Below, piece after piece: positions 1-9,701 of a stretch of 64,000 nucleotides of DNA. Location of the stretch: positions 1 through 64,000 of the forward strand of contig CBDHDM010000017.1 of NCBI GenBank assembly GCA_965261315.1. The letters are read 5' to 3'. The notes under the pieces were generated by a model, which saw only the letters and a list, made by a program, of their open reading frames with translations, had not been told where the DNA came from and searched no databases. The position numbers and the translations under genes were made by a program. The stretch comes from Endozoicomonas sp965261315 (GTDB lineage: Bacteria > Pseudomonadota > Gammaproteobacteria > Pseudomonadales > Endozoicomonadaceae). Within the stretch, counting starts at the first letter, position 1; every line of letters begins with the position of its first letter.

Positions 1-16
1 TCGGGTACTGACTCAT
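1..16 (-). CDS. Start of the third biotin-operon gene (cut by window edge)
   Basis: Only the first codons are present. On the minus strand an ATG overlaps the stop of bioF in a TGATG arrangement and reads M-S-Q-Y-P before the window ends. Position and translational coupling suggest the next biotin-operon gene. In related bacteria this is bioH or bioC, but the sequence is too short to choose between them. Confidence 0.5.
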
Positions 17-1245
17 CAGGACAACGCTCCTGTCATCGACAAAGATTCTTTAAACCCGGTAGTCGCGTCAGAGGAACCCACAGCGTCTACCGACTGCGCA
101 GCCATTTTAAGCCCATTCAATAGCCGGTCGACATGATGCAGCTCATGGGATGCGCTGAAGGTAATACGCAGCCTTGAGGATCCTTTCGGTACAGTTGGTG
201 GCCGGATCGCCGTCACCATAATCCCCTGTTCAGCCAACAGCTGACTTATTGTGACTGCACGCTTTTCACAACCCACCAGCAAAGGCTGAATAGGCGTACC
301 CGAAGACATCAACTGCAATCCCAACTGTTCACAGCCTTTTCTGAAATATTGAATCAGATTCTGCAGATGCTCCCGGCGCCAACTCTGCTCCTGCAAAAGA
401 ACCAGGCTGGTTCGAGTCGCCGAAGCCACCGCCGGGGGCATGGAGGTTGTATAGATATAGGTTCTGGCAAACTGGATCAGTGTCTCTATCAGTGCATCGC
501 TGCCGGCAACAAAAGCACCTGATGTACCAAATGCCTTACCCAGGGTGCCTACCAACACTGGCAACTGCTGTTGACTTAATCCATAAGCCTCAGCAACACC
601 ACCGCCCGTTGCTCCCAGAAAACCAAAACCATGGGCATCATCCACCATCAGCCAGGCCTGATGTTGTACGGCAAGATCTGACAGCTCCTGAACCGGGGCA
701 ACATCCCCATCCATGCTGAATACACCATCCGTTACAATTAGCTTGCGCCGGGCACTGGTTTTTTGAAGCCGGGCTTCCAGGTTATCCACATCATTATGGA
801 GATAACGCTGGAAGCGCGCACCCGACAGCTGTCCTGCATCCAGTAGAGAGGCATGATTCAATCGATCCTGGAACACGGCATCCTGTTTACCCAGCAGAGC
901 ACTGATTACTCCGAGATTGGCCATATAGCCATTGGAGAAAAGCAATGCACGCTCCCGACCAGTAAATGCTGCCAGTTCTTCTTCCAGCTGGTGATGTGCT
1001 CGGCTATGCCCCACAACCAGATGAGAGGCACCACCACCAAGGCCATAGCTATCCGTGGCCCTTCGAAAGCTGGCAATGACTTCCGGATGATTCGCCAACC
1101 CCAGATAATCATTGCTACAGAATGCCAGAAAAGGCTGACCATCAACGATAACTTCAGGCCCCTGGGGTGAATCCAGCGTTTTCCGACTGCGATAGAGTCC
1201 CGCCTCATAACGGGTCTCCAGATCCTGCTCCAGATTAAAACTCAT
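16..1245 (-). CDS. bioF: 8-amino-7-oxononanoate synthase
   Basis: PLP-dependent enzyme of the alpha-oxoamine synthase family. It condenses pimeloyl-ACP with L-alanine in biotin synthesis in the cytoplasm. Visible family signatures are SNDYLGLANHP near the N-terminus, the DDAHGFGFLG segment, and TLGKAFGTSGAF, which carries the PLP-binding lysine. At about 409 residues it is slightly longer than E. coli BioF, with a Ser/Ala/Thr-rich C-terminal tail. The ATG at 1245 is preferred over the TTG one codon upstream because it overlaps the bioB stop by one base (TGATG), implying translational coupling. It is intact. Confidence 0.95.
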   Translation of the reverse strand: MSFNLEQDLETRYEAGLYRSRKTLDSPQGPEVIVDGQPFLAFCSNDYLGLANHPEVIASFRRATDSYGLGGGASHLVVGHSRAHHQLEEELAAFTGRERALLFSNGYMANLGVISALLGKQDAVFQDRLNHASLLDAGQLSGARFQRYLHNDVDNLEARLQKTSARRKLIVTDGVFSMDGDVAPVQELSDLAVQHQAWLMVDDAHGFGFLGATGGGVAEAYGLSQQQLPVLVGTLGKAFGTSGAFVAGSDALIETLIQFARTYIYTTSMPPAVASATRTSLVLLQEQSWRREHLQNLIQYFRKGCEQLGLQLMSSGTPIQPLLVGCEKRAVTISQLLAEQGIMVTAIRPPTVPKGSSRLRITFSASHELHHVDRLLNGLKMAAQSVDAVGSSDATTGFKESLSMTGALS

Positions 1246-2351
1246 CAATCACGTCCAGCCATGCTCTTCCCAGCCATCGCATCGTAATAATGATCATTGC
1301 TTTTTTCAGAGTCATACATGGCTTTTATCGGGCACTTTTCATGCGAAGCCTCTAACATCGCTCCCCAGTCATGTCCTTTATTGATGCCGAGTTTTTCAAA
1401 CAACTGTCGATCCCGGTTTGCTTCCGGGTTAGCCGTTGTGAGGAGTTTGTCACCCAGGAATATCGAGTTAGCGCCCGCAAGAAATGCCAATGCCTGAAGC
1501 TCATCACTCATCTGCTCGCGACCAGCTGACAGGCGAACATTCGATGATGGCATCATAATTTTGGCTACAGCAATGGTGCGGACAAAATCAATACCATCCA
1601 CAGCATCAACGTCTTCCAATGGTGTGCCTGCCACTTTCACCAGCATGTTAATGGGAACACTTTCAGGATGTTTGGGCATGTTAGCCAGCTGCACCAGCAT
1701 CCCGGCACGGTCCCGCTCGGTTTCGCCAAGCCCGACAATGCCGCCACTGCAGACATTCATGCCCGCCTCCCTGACAAAAGCCAAAGTGTTCAACCGGTCA
1801 GAGTAGGTACGGGTCGTGATGATGTTACCGTAGAACTCAGGAGAGGTATCAAGGTTGTGGTTGTAATAATCCAGCCCCGCTTCCGATAGTTCGGTGGCCT
1901 GATCAGCACTGAGCATTCCCAGCGTCATGCAGGACTCAAGACCCAGAGCCTTTACGCCTTTAATCATCTCAATGATGTAAGGCATATCTTTGGCGGGCGG
2001 GTTTTTCCAGGCAGCTCCCATACAGAAGCGGGTTGCTCCGGAAGCCTTGGCCCTTTGAGCTTCTTCCAGGACCTTCTTTACTTCCATCAGCTTCTCTTTT
2101 TCCAACCCCGTGTTGTAGTGGCCACTCTGGGGGCAATACTTGCAGTCTTCCGGACAGGCACCCGTCTTGATAGACAGCAATGTGCTAACTTGCACATAGT
2201 TTGGATCAAAGTGTTCCCTGTGAGCCAGTTGAGCCTGGAAGATCAGATCATTGAAAGGCTTTTGAAAAAGTGCCTCCACTTCCGACATCGTCCAATCATG
2301 GCGGATAGAGCTGGAAAAATTGTCCGTTAAAGATGAGGTGGTACTGGTCAT
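1245..2351 (-). CDS. bioB: Biotin synthase
   Basis: Radical SAM enzyme that inserts sulfur into dethiobiotin, the last step of biotin synthesis. The C-x3-C-x2-C motif that binds the 4Fe-4S cluster is visible as ACPEDCKYCPQSG, and family segments such as GATRFCMGAAW and YYNHNLDTSPEFY are present. Its 368 residues include a somewhat longer N-terminus than E. coli BioB. An AGAGG ribosome-binding site lies 5 bases before the ATG. It is the first gene of a minus-strand operon with bioF, and the 218-base gap to the divergent comF-like gene must hold its promoter. No convincing paired BirA operator was seen. Intact. Confidence 0.96.
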   Translation of the reverse strand: MTSTTSSLTDNFSSSIRHDWTMSEVEALFQKPFNDLIFQAQLAHREHFDPNYVQVSTLLSIKTGACPEDCKYCPQSGHYNTGLEKEKLMEVKKVLEEAQRAKASGATRFCMGAAWKNPPAKDMPYIIEMIKGVKALGLESCMTLGMLSADQATELSEAGLDYYNHNLDTSPEFYGNIITTRTYSDRLNTLAFVREAGMNVCSGGIVGLGETERDRAGMLVQLANMPKHPESVPINMLVKVAGTPLEDVDAVDGIDFVRTIAVAKIMMPSSNVRLSAGREQMSDELQALAFLAGANSIFLGDKLLTTANPEANRDRQLFEKLGINKGHDWGAMLEASHEKCPIKAMYDSEKSNDHYYDAMAGKSMAGRD

Positions 2352-2569
2352 GACATCCTCTGAGGGAGAACTTCATTGAAACACCGGTCGCTGAGACCTG
2401 AGTTTTATTGGTTTTAGAAATAAGCAGCCATGAGCGGTTCTCCATGAAGCTTTCTGTAAAGAGAGTGCCGGTCATTCTGGCTCTGAAAAAACTGCTAAAG
2501 AGATAGAGCAGTTATTTTCGCAATAAATATACGAAACGATGATAACGGAATAAAAGCTGCCGTCAATCT

Positions 2570-3298
2570 ATGAGATCTTCAAAGGTTTACAACTGGTCTA
2601 ATTTTAAACAACGCATTCGAATCAAGTGCCTTCTATGTCGTGGTTTAACAATGCTTGGCCAACCGCTTTGCGATCTTTGTCTGGCAACATGCCCTGTCCC
2701 CCTATGCTTTTGCTCATGCTGTGGTTTACCCATTAATGACAGTGAAACTGGTCTTTGCAGTCAGTGCCTGAAACAACCACCACTATTTGACCGTTGTTTT
2801 GCACCTTTCCTGTACCAGTTTCCAGTTAACAGGATTCTTCAGATGGTGAAATATCAGTCCAGACTGGAACTGATCAATCCCATCGTCAAACCATTGGCTG
2901 AGCTGTTGATGGAGTTTTATACCGATGATGGCTGGCCCGAAGTGATGTTACCCGTCCCTCTCCACAGGAAAAGACTACTCGAAAGAGGCTACGACCAAGC
3001 CCTGCTACTGACAAAAGCCCTGAGAAATCAGCTTAAATTCGTGAACCTGGACATTGAAGACCGCTTGATCAAAAGGCAAACAAACTCTGCTCCCCAGCAA
3101 AGCCTTGATGCCAGGGACCGGAAGAAAAATATTCGTAATGCGTTTACCTTGAGAAAACAGCCAGAATGGGAGCATGTTGCTCTGATAGACGACGTCGTAA
3201 CAACAGGAGCCACCGTCAATGAGATAACAAAACTGTTAAAACAATGCGGTGTTAAACGAGTGGATATATGGAGTATTGCCCGCACACCAGAGAACTGA
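2570..3298 (+). CDS. ComF-family phosphoribosyltransferase-like protein
   Basis: A 242-residue ComF/GntX-type protein. The N-terminal third holds paired cysteines (CLLC, CDLC, CSCC and CSQC) typical of the family's zinc-binding region. The C-terminal half is a phosphoribosyltransferase fold with the PRPP-loop motif VALIDDVVTTGATV. Family members take part in DNA uptake (ComFC) or growth on DNA (GntX/YhgH), but the biochemical reaction is not established. It is divergent from bioB, as in many gammaproteobacteria. The ATG at 2570 gives the usual family length. Intact. Confidence 0.88.
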   Translation: MRSSKVYNWSNFKQRIRIKCLLCRGLTMLGQPLCDLCLATCPVPLCFCSCCGLPINDSETGLCSQCLKQPPLFDRCFAPFLYQFPVNRILQMVKYQSRLELINPIVKPLAELLMEFYTDDGWPEVMLPVPLHRKRLLERGYDQALLLTKALRNQLKFVNLDIEDRLIKRQTNSAPQQSLDARDRKKNIRNAFTLRKQPEWEHVALIDDVVTTGATVNEITKLLKQCGVKRVDIWSIARTPEN

Positions 3299-3304
3299 CG
3301 GAAA

Positions 3305-3907
3305 TCATTTCTGAAGGTGATTGACAATGACCAACCCTGACAACTCCCGGCTGAGTTCAGCTATAAGTCGATCAGTAGCGGTTGACAGCGCTTTAACCAG
3401 AGCGTTGTAACCATTAGCAGCCAGGGACTCTTTAAAGCTGAATGGCTGTGACTTAAGCAGTTCCCCTTGACCGTCAAGCAAAGACCACTCTCCGGCAACC
3501 TCTGCATAGCCCTGATAATTACCATTAAATTGTTGAAAGCTGACCAGTAGAGTTGCCGCTTCAGGCGTATTAACCTGAGGAGAACCCTGGGCTACCCAGT
3601 AGTGAGTTTGTCCCTGCCGCAGCCCAACCAGAAGACGATTAAATAACTGTGTAGAAATACTTTCCACCCAAAGATGTTGATGAGCAACCACCGCTTCGGT
3701 CGATGACGTTTGATAGACAATGCCCTTATTATCCAGAAGGTTACCCATACGAACCGGCGCAAGTACGATGATGGGCATTGAAGCCGTATAGTCGACCTTA
3801 GCCGTTATGGGCATGGGAGTCAGAAGGTAGCTTTTGGTCTGAGGTGTTTTAGCACTGCATGCTGTCAGCAAAGACACAATGACTGCGACGATGAGTGATA
3901 CTTTCAT
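3305..3907 (-). CDS. pqiC: PqiC-type outer-membrane lipoprotein
   Basis: Lipoprotein of the ABC-transport auxiliary family (PqiC/YmbA). It has a signal peptide ending in the lipobox LLTAC, with the lipidated cysteine at residue 17, followed by the conserved SYLLTP segment. In E. coli, PqiC sits in the outer membrane and docks the PqiB tunnel that moves lipids across the periplasm. The reading frame is intact at 200 residues and overlaps the end of pqiB by 4 bases. Because pqiA and pqiB upstream are both broken, this gene is probably an orphaned survivor of the operon. Confidence 0.85.
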   Translation of the reverse strand: MKVSLIVAVIVSLLTACSAKTPQTKSYLLTPMPITAKVDYTASMPIIVLAPVRMGNLLDNKGIVYQTSSTEAVVAHQHLWVESISTQLFNRLLVGLRQGQTHYWVAQGSPQVNTPEAATLLVSFQQFNGNYQGYAEVAGEWSLLDGQGELLKSQPFSFKESLAANGYNALVKALSTATDRLIAELSRELSGLVIVNHLQK

Positions 3908-5525
3908 GGATTGCTTCCTTTGACAGGCGTAGGATCAATTGCCTCTTTCGAACCAAAAATAAAGGCATCCGGCTGCTCATTTAAGGTTTTAAGCAAGGGA
4001 TCAAGTTGTCCCAGCGCCTGATTAATGCGTAGCAGAACTTGTGTAATTTCAGAATAGTTTGTCGAGCCCGGGCTGAACCCTTTCAGAATCATGAGCGGTT
4101 TGTGGAAACTGCTGTGTCTCCTTTTGTGCCAGCAGGTTGTCGAAATCCTTAAGCGTTTCCTGAAGCTGTTTACTCGCACCATCAAGGTAAACCAGACTCT
4201 GGTTTAAATAATCAACGGTTTTATCGACGGGAAGCTTTTCGAGCTTGCTGAGAATATGTTCAATTTGCTGTTGAAGGTGGACAAACTCACCCTCTATGGT
4301 CGGGAACACGTTATAACCAAAATATTTTCTGATGGCATCGGATGGCGATGTGCGAACTTCATCGGGATAAAAGTTGATATCGATATACAGTGAGCCTGAC
4401 AGAAAATTTGCCGTTTTCAGAGATGCCCGAAGTCCATTTTTAAAGGCATCGACAAAACTCTGCTCAATCTGCTTCAGGGTTTCCCGGGAAGATGCCAGAT
4501 GATCAATGCGTTCAAGCTCGATATTAACCAGAACTGGAATTTTCATCGTAGACACAGAGGCCTCTCCGCTCAGCACAAAGGGAACCTGTTTTACGGTACC
4601 AATACGAATACCACGATACTCCACCGGCGCACCGGCTGAGAGGCCACGCACAGAATCGGTGAAAAGCATGGCGTAGGAAACTACCTTTTCATACATATTC
4701 GCCCGGACATCCTGAAGGTTCTCGTAGAGTTTGAATTCAGGCATTTCTGTATTCAAAGATTCTCCTGCCGGTGAACCATGAGGCACCGCAAAAGTCACAC
4801 CACCAGAATTCAAGGTTTCCAGTGAAGCAAAGTCGACACTGAACCCCTGGGCGTTCAAGTTAGTTAAGCCAGAATCGACTTCGGGTACGCAACAGGCTGC
4901 CATAAGGTTGAAAAATAAACAGTTGATAGGAGGCCTGTCGTTTATCCACATCAAACCCGACGTTCTCAACACGCCCCACCACATAACCTTCAAACATGAC
5001 CGGGTCACCCACCGCCAGCTTTCCAGCCTCACTGGCCACCAGCATGACACGGACCCCTTTAACATCGGGCCCAGCTATTGGAGGCGTATTGAGCATGACA
5101 AAATCGGTTCGTTTGTCTTTTGAGTCACCGGGTTCCAGTTCTATGTAAGGCCCTGAGAGCAGGGTTTCCAATCCAGTCACACCGCCAGTACCTATACGCG
5201 GTTTCACCAGCCAGAACTCACTGTCCTTACGAAGCATACGCTCGGTGCCACTGTCCATTCGTACCGTGAGCTCAATCTGGCTGTAGTCTTTGCTCAACTT
5301 GACACCGGTAACCATACCGACTTTGACACTGCGTACCTTAATCAGTGTTTTGTCCGGTACGACACCTTCTGCGGTCTGTACCATTAAATGAATCTGAGGC
5401 CCCTGCTGGCTCATGTATTGGTAGACCATCCAGCCGGCAACGATCAACGACACAATAGGAATGATCCAGACCGGAGAAAAGTGCTGGTTTGGGGATACGG
5501 TTGCCGTTAGTGCTGTTTCATCCAT
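3904..5525 (-). pseudogene. pqiB: pqiB, MCE-domain lipid-transport protein, two frameshifts
   Basis: Three overlapping minus-strand frames together rebuild one PqiB protein. Residues 1-221 begin MDETALTA and contain an N-terminal membrane anchor and MCE domain. This frame stops after FWLN near 4865. The second frame resumes at SGLTNLNAQGF and carries the remaining MCE domains and the helical tail region down to about 4110. The third frame supplies the C-terminus (PLMILKGFSPG to PVKGSNP). Against E. coli PqiB, a few codons also seem lost at the first break. The start codon directly follows the pqiA stop (TAAATG). With two lesions the protein is probably not made. Confidence 0.85.
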
Positions 5526-6336
5526 TTAACACTCTGCCTTTCTGTTAAGCCGCGGGCAGTTTTTGGCAGTCAGATGGCCATCACTGTTTCTACAGGGAAT
5601 ATTTTTCCAGAGAATTCGGGGATCAAAAAACCGTGTGGAGAGCAGAGTAAATATCACCACCAGTGCAAAATAAAATACGGCTCTGCCAGGTGTGACCCGC
5701 ATAAGTTCGCCAAACTGCACCAATGCCGTGAGAATAGCGACAACAAAGACATCAATCATTGACCACCAGCAGGGCAAATACAAAATAGGTCCAGAAAGCA
5801 ATACCAATGCTGATATCGGATAAGGAGGCCATTTTAATGATGCTGACCAGGGCCCCTATAAAGAAGATATCCACCAGCAGCCAGGGCTCTATACAAAAAA
5901 CAAAACGAAACAGCCTTTTAACCCCATCATGAGCCCCCAGATATTCTCCCCTCGATGCAGAGAACCAGGCCATGGCAAACAGGGTCATCAAACCGACCAA
6001 ATAAAGTGCGGGCAGAAAAATAATGGTAAGCAGTAACAATGAGGCAAGCGCAGCCTTATTGAAGTAAAAGAAGACAATCAATACATCAAAGAGCGCGATC
6101 TGTTGAGATATTCCCTCAACATTAATCGCCATAAACGGAAAGAAACAGCTGACGCCCAGCAATATCAATGCCGCCACTCCATAGGCAAAGACTTTGTTAT
6201 GGCAGCCTTTTATGCGTGTAATGAGCGTGCTGTCACAGCGCGGGCAAGATGCAACCTGATCTTCAAGTAAACACGGAACTTGAGAAACCATGCCGCACTC
6301 CTGACAGGCAGTAAGCGAAGGAGAGTCGGAGGTCAT
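5526..6336 (-). pseudogene. pqiA: pqiA, integral membrane partner of PqiB, internal deletion and frameshift
   Basis: The 5' part (194 codons from 6336) is a complete first PqiA domain: two CxxC zinc-ribbon pairs, then four hydrophobic segments ending FWTYFVFALL. It then joins, in another frame, the very end of a second PqiA domain (WSMIDVFVVAIL ... FDPRILW). In E. coli PqiA the second zinc ribbon and its first membrane helices lie between these points. About 130 codons appear to be deleted at the junction near 5760, with loss of frame. A deletion this size cannot be a base-calling error. An alternative origin is deletion between two tandem single-domain pqiA genes, as found in Pseudomonas. 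Confidence 0.8.
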
Positions 6337-6498
6337 ACCAGATGATTCGTGGACAAATCTTCAGAAATTATAGAGTCCACCCCATTTTCTGCATGTCAGG
6401 AGTCTGTCTTTTCGAAAAGTATGGAAGGTAAAAAGTAGCTTCCCTCTTAGGGGGCGTTACCTGTTTTCTTTTCCTGCCTCCACTCCATGTCGTGACGC

Positions 6499-7458
6499 TT
6501 AATAAAGATAATTACTTTCAAATTCTTCAATCGCTTTAGTCATCAGTCGCAGGTTTTTTGTAAAGCCCTCTACTCCACGATGCTTAGACAGCCCCGGGTA
6601 AACCTGCAGGCGATACTGGCAGGGGTTCTGTATCTGGGCCGGTTGTAATTGAATCAACTGACCTTCTTTTATAGCATCCATGACCAGGGAGGTTCTTCCC
6701 ATGGCGACGCCATGACCAAGCTCAGCCAGCTGTAACGTAATGTTGGACTGACTGTATTTCTGAACAAGGCTTTTTGTCAGATCGACACCCTGAGACTCCG
6801 CCCAGTATGACCAGATATCAGTGTACGGCTGCAATGCTGAGCTTTCGTCGTAAAGCAGGGTCAGACCTGGCAGTTTATCGACAAATAGACTGATACCTTC
6901 TTTGCTGCCACTTAAACCGTGGGTCGCTGCAAACGCCGGGGAACAGACTGGAAAAACAGACTCCCCGAATAATCCGGGTTCAGTATGATTTGATGGAGAT
7001 ACCGGCTCATGGGTGTAAACGATTGCCAGATGGGCATGATGGAGTGAAAAGTCCATCGGATTTGATATGGCATTTACTGATATTCGTACGTCAGGTATCA
7101 CTTTTTCGAAGTTAATTAATCTTGGAAATAACCAGCGAATAGCAAACCCCGGCAAAGCAGAAACAATTAATTCATCCTCACATTGCTTACTGCGCTCTGC
7201 ATAAATAATTTCGGTTATTCGAGTTAAGCTCTCATTGACTACCTGAAGCAGGGCTGTGCCTGATGGTGTAGGGGTAATGCTTCGCTCTTCTCTCAGAAAT
7301 ACCGCAAAACCGAGCCTGATTTCCAACGATTTTATATGCTGACTGACAGCCCCCTGACTGATGTTCAGTTCGGCAGCAGCTTTGGTAAAACTGCCAAGTC
7401 GATAGCAGCTCTCAAAGGTTCGCAGCGTTTGCAGAGATGGCAGTGAAAACTTATTCAT
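6499..7458 (-). CDS. LysR-family transcriptional regulator, GcvA-like
   Basis: A 319-residue LysR regulator. Its N-terminal winged helix (residues about 8-65, with ELNISQGAVSQHIKSLE) has the form typical of the GcvA subgroup, and it is followed by a substrate-binding domain. It is transcribed divergently from the NhaC-like gene at 7601, the classic LysR-target arrangement, so it probably controls that gene and the downstream cupin-like gene. A perfect palindrome (ATTAG-T5-CTAAT) covers the start codon and fits the T-N11-A LysR box, suggesting autoregulation. The co-inducer is unknown. Confidence 0.87.
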   Translation of the reverse strand: MNKFSLPSLQTLRTFESCYRLGSFTKAAAELNISQGAVSQHIKSLEIRLGFAVFLREERSITPTPSGTALLQVVNESLTRITEIIYAERSKQCEDELIVSALPGFAIRWLFPRLINFEKVIPDVRISVNAISNPMDFSLHHAHLAIVYTHEPVSPSNHTEPGLFGESVFPVCSPAFAATHGLSGSKEGISLFVDKLPGLTLLYDESSALQPYTDIWSYWAESQGVDLTKSLVQKYSQSNITLQLAELGHGVAMGRTSLVMDAIKEGQLIQLQPAQIQNPCQYRLQVYPGLSKHRGVEGFTKNLRLMTKAIEEFESNYLY

Positions 7459-7471
7459 TAGTTTTTCTAAT
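7457..7471. promoter_or_regulatory. Palindromic LysR box at the regulator start
   Basis: ATTAG-TTTTT-CTAAT is a perfect 5+5 inverted repeat containing T-N11-A, the LysR consensus. It overlaps the regulator's ATG. A near-identical site lies just upstream of the second LysR gene, at 48091-48105. Confidence 0.5.
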
Positions 7472-7600
7472 GGGTTGGTTACTAGAAAGGGATGGGTGAG
7501 CCTTATTTTTATTTGTTAGTCTTCGGCTGCTTGAGAGGCTGGTTGAATTTTATACAGCCCGATCAATAAGAATTCTAATGATGATGCCAGGGAGGTATGT

Positions 7601-8428
7601 ATGAGCGGTACTTCCAGAGAGCCAAGTTTTCAACACGCATTACTGACATTTGCAGCCATAGTCTCCGTGATTGGTGTTGGGCTGTTCCATTTGCAGACAA
7701 GCCTTCACTTTTCACTGAGCCTGGTCTCGCTACTGCCATTGCTGGTAATGCTAATCCTCAGCATACGTCAGGTCGCGGCAGAAGTAGCCATGATAACTGC
7801 AGCTGCGACGGCTATTCTACTGGCACTTTTACTTCAGGGGTCGGATATCAGTACGGTTCTCAATAGCTTATTCAGTGGAGGCAGTGTTCAAACAGGTGTT
7901 GAACAACTGGATGATTTGCTATCACGGGGCGGTATAAATTCCATGATGGGGACACTGTCCCTGTCGTTAATGGCTTTGGCACTGGGAGGAATTCTTGATC
8001 GCTTTGGCTTTCTCAAAGTGTTGATTACGGGTGTCGTACGGCAAGTCAAACGCAGAGCTTCTCTGGTGGCAACAACCATTATTTCAGTATTTTTCGGTAA
8101 TTTAGCGATGGGGGAAGCCTACATGTCGATCATTCTTGGCGGTCAACTGTTCGGTGACAGTTACGACGCCAGGCAGATTGACCGTTCTGTCATGAGCCGT
8201 TCATTAGAAGAAGGTGCAACCCTGACAACGGCCTTGATCCCCTGGACAACCGGAGGTGCTTTCTTTGCTGCCACGCTAGGAGTACCTGTTCTCGATTATG
8301 CTCCCTGGGCTCTGTTGAACTGGATAAACCCATTCGCTTCTATCGCCTTTGCCTATATGGGGATTGCTTTATTCCGATGCAAAACGGTTACTGATAATAC
8401 GACAGTCAACCAGATAGAAAATAAGTAG
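7601..8428 (+). CDS. NhaC-family Na+/H+ antiporter-like protein, half length
   Basis: A 275-residue membrane protein matching the NhaC antiporter family. From about residue 38 it follows the C-terminal half of NhaC: VEQLDDLLSRGGINSMMGTLSL, an equivalent of the ion-site region (FFGNLAMGEAYMSIIL), and TALIPWTTGGAFFAATLGVP. The first 35 residues look like NhaC helix 1. About 190 residues (helices 2-6) are missing, apparently by in-frame deletion, since family members run 450-500 residues. A good GGGAGG ribosome-binding site precedes the ATG. Whether a half transporter works, perhaps as a homo-oligomer, cannot be judged. It is probably controlled by the divergent LysR gene. Confidence 0.7.
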   Translation: MSGTSREPSFQHALLTFAAIVSVIGVGLFHLQTSLHFSLSLVSLLPLLVMLILSIRQVAAEVAMITAAATAILLALLLQGSDISTVLNSLFSGGSVQTGVEQLDDLLSRGGINSMMGTLSLSLMALALGGILDRFGFLKVLITGVVRQVKRRASLVATTIISVFFGNLAMGEAYMSIILGGQLFGDSYDARQIDRSVMSRSLEEGATLTTALIPWTTGGAFFAATLGVPVLDYAPWALLNWINPFASIAFAYMGIALFRCKTVTDNTTVNQIENK

Positions 8429-8567
8429 AGAAATAGTTTGGCTATTCGAATTCGCCGAATATCGCCATTTTAATTTAATTCCAAGTTAATGCTTTCATTA
8501 CTGAGGGCAGTGCTGCGTTTGATTTACGAATGTTAATAAAAACTTAATTTGAGAGGGAGAAGTACTC

Positions 8568-9395
8568 ATGAGTAAAGACGCACTGAATATGTTTGATGAT
8601 GTTTTTGCCCATATGAGGGAGCTACCGGCAGATCTTCGACAAGACCTTCCCATACTTGTAGTTAATCGCAAAGGTGACCATTGCGCGGCATTTATGCGAA
8701 CAGAAAATATTATTGGTTATGCTGAACCTGAAAAACACTATCGATTAACCTGGCAGGGACTTGCGCCTGAAGCTATGGCAACCGTTTCGAAATCGTTGGT
8801 AAAACCTGTTGCTCCTCCTCTTGTAGATGCTGAAGGAGAATGGCTAAAGGATGTTGATTTATCCACAAAGGATGCCAACATTCTGGGAGGCATGGGGAGC
8901 TTCTTTTTACCTGACGGAAAAGATGAGCTGGTTATACCTATTGCCCAGACCACTCGTGAACATCTTGCTTTTTATGGCTGCCGTCTGGTTAAGGTTGGAG
9001 AAATACTGAGTTTTGATTCTACGGGCAATTTGCCTGTCACTATTACCTCTATTGGTGAAGGTTATGTTGAATCCTATTTAATGGATAAAGACAAAGGGGG
9101 TGGAACTTATCTTGAAGTACATGACCGCCCGCATTTGCATATGCCATTAAATAAAGATGCAGGAGGCTATTTGATTATTGGTAAACACTCGCAGGAAGGT
9201 GACTATTTGATTTCCGCATTTCACGTTCCTTTCGGGTATGCGATTGCCATGGCTCCATGGGTTATTCATTCTGATGCCTACCTGGTCGGACGTTACCTGG
9301 TTATCTATTCCGCTACACCTGAGTTTTCGACGGTGATTCTGCGTAAAAAGAATGGGGAGTTAGCACCGATACGTTTTTCAAAGGGTGTCAGGTAA
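8568..9395 (+). CDS. Unknown protein with a cupin-like C-terminal half
   Basis: A 275-residue soluble protein that I do not recognise. No signal peptide or membrane helix is seen. The last 100 residues contain HDRPHLHMP and later WVIHSDAYLVGRYLVIYS, with beta-strand alternation between. The HxH plus distant His pattern resembles metal-binding cupins, which is an inference from pattern only. A strong GAGAGGGAGAAG ribosome-binding site precedes the ATG. It follows the NhaC-like gene by 139 bases on the same strand, so it may be a second target of the LysR regulator at 6499. It is lower in GC than the biotin genes. The open frame is intact. Confidence 0.7.
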   Translation: MSKDALNMFDDVFAHMRELPADLRQDLPILVVNRKGDHCAAFMRTENIIGYAEPEKHYRLTWQGLAPEAMATVSKSLVKPVAPPLVDAEGEWLKDVDLSTKDANILGGMGSFFLPDGKDELVIPIAQTTREHLAFYGCRLVKVGEILSFDSTGNLPVTITSIGEGYVESYLMDKDKGGGTYLEVHDRPHLHMPLNKDAGGYLIIGKHSQEGDYLISAFHVPFGYAIAMAPWVIHSDAYLVGRYLVIYSATPEFSTVILRKKNGELAPIRFSKGVR

Positions 9396-9701
9396 AAGAA
9401 AAGTACTGAGGCAGCGATACGAAGCAGATGGCTTTACTCTGGGTGTAAACTTTTCAATAAATTTTCTTAAACAACCCACATCCAGCGGTAAGTCTTCAAC
9501 CATTTTAGCGGGAATGGCAGCTTCTCAGCGGTGACAGCAGCGTACCGGACATCCTCAAAGTGCATATAAAAACCGTGAATTTTCGGGTGATAGCTTCCAC
9601 CCATCGTTTCAAATCAGAATTCCACCCAACGTCAGTGGCCAGCTTGTACTATTGATTATAGAATTCCCCTCCACAGAACTCAGACTCCGTTGGAGGCCCG
9701 C
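9396..9701. other. Gap before srkA, no convincing gene
   Basis: 306 bases between the cupin-like gene and srkA. The minus strand holds a 46-codon frame with no recognisable relative and no good ribosome-binding site. I see nothing else, apart from the srkA leader and its GGAGG site at 9692-9696. Confidence 0.4.

Noticed and set aside
2584..2592. GGTTTACAA, one half of the BirA/bioO operator consensus, near bioB
   Set aside because: It lies inside the comF-like coding region, and no TTGTAAACC partner is found at the right spacing. Probably chance.
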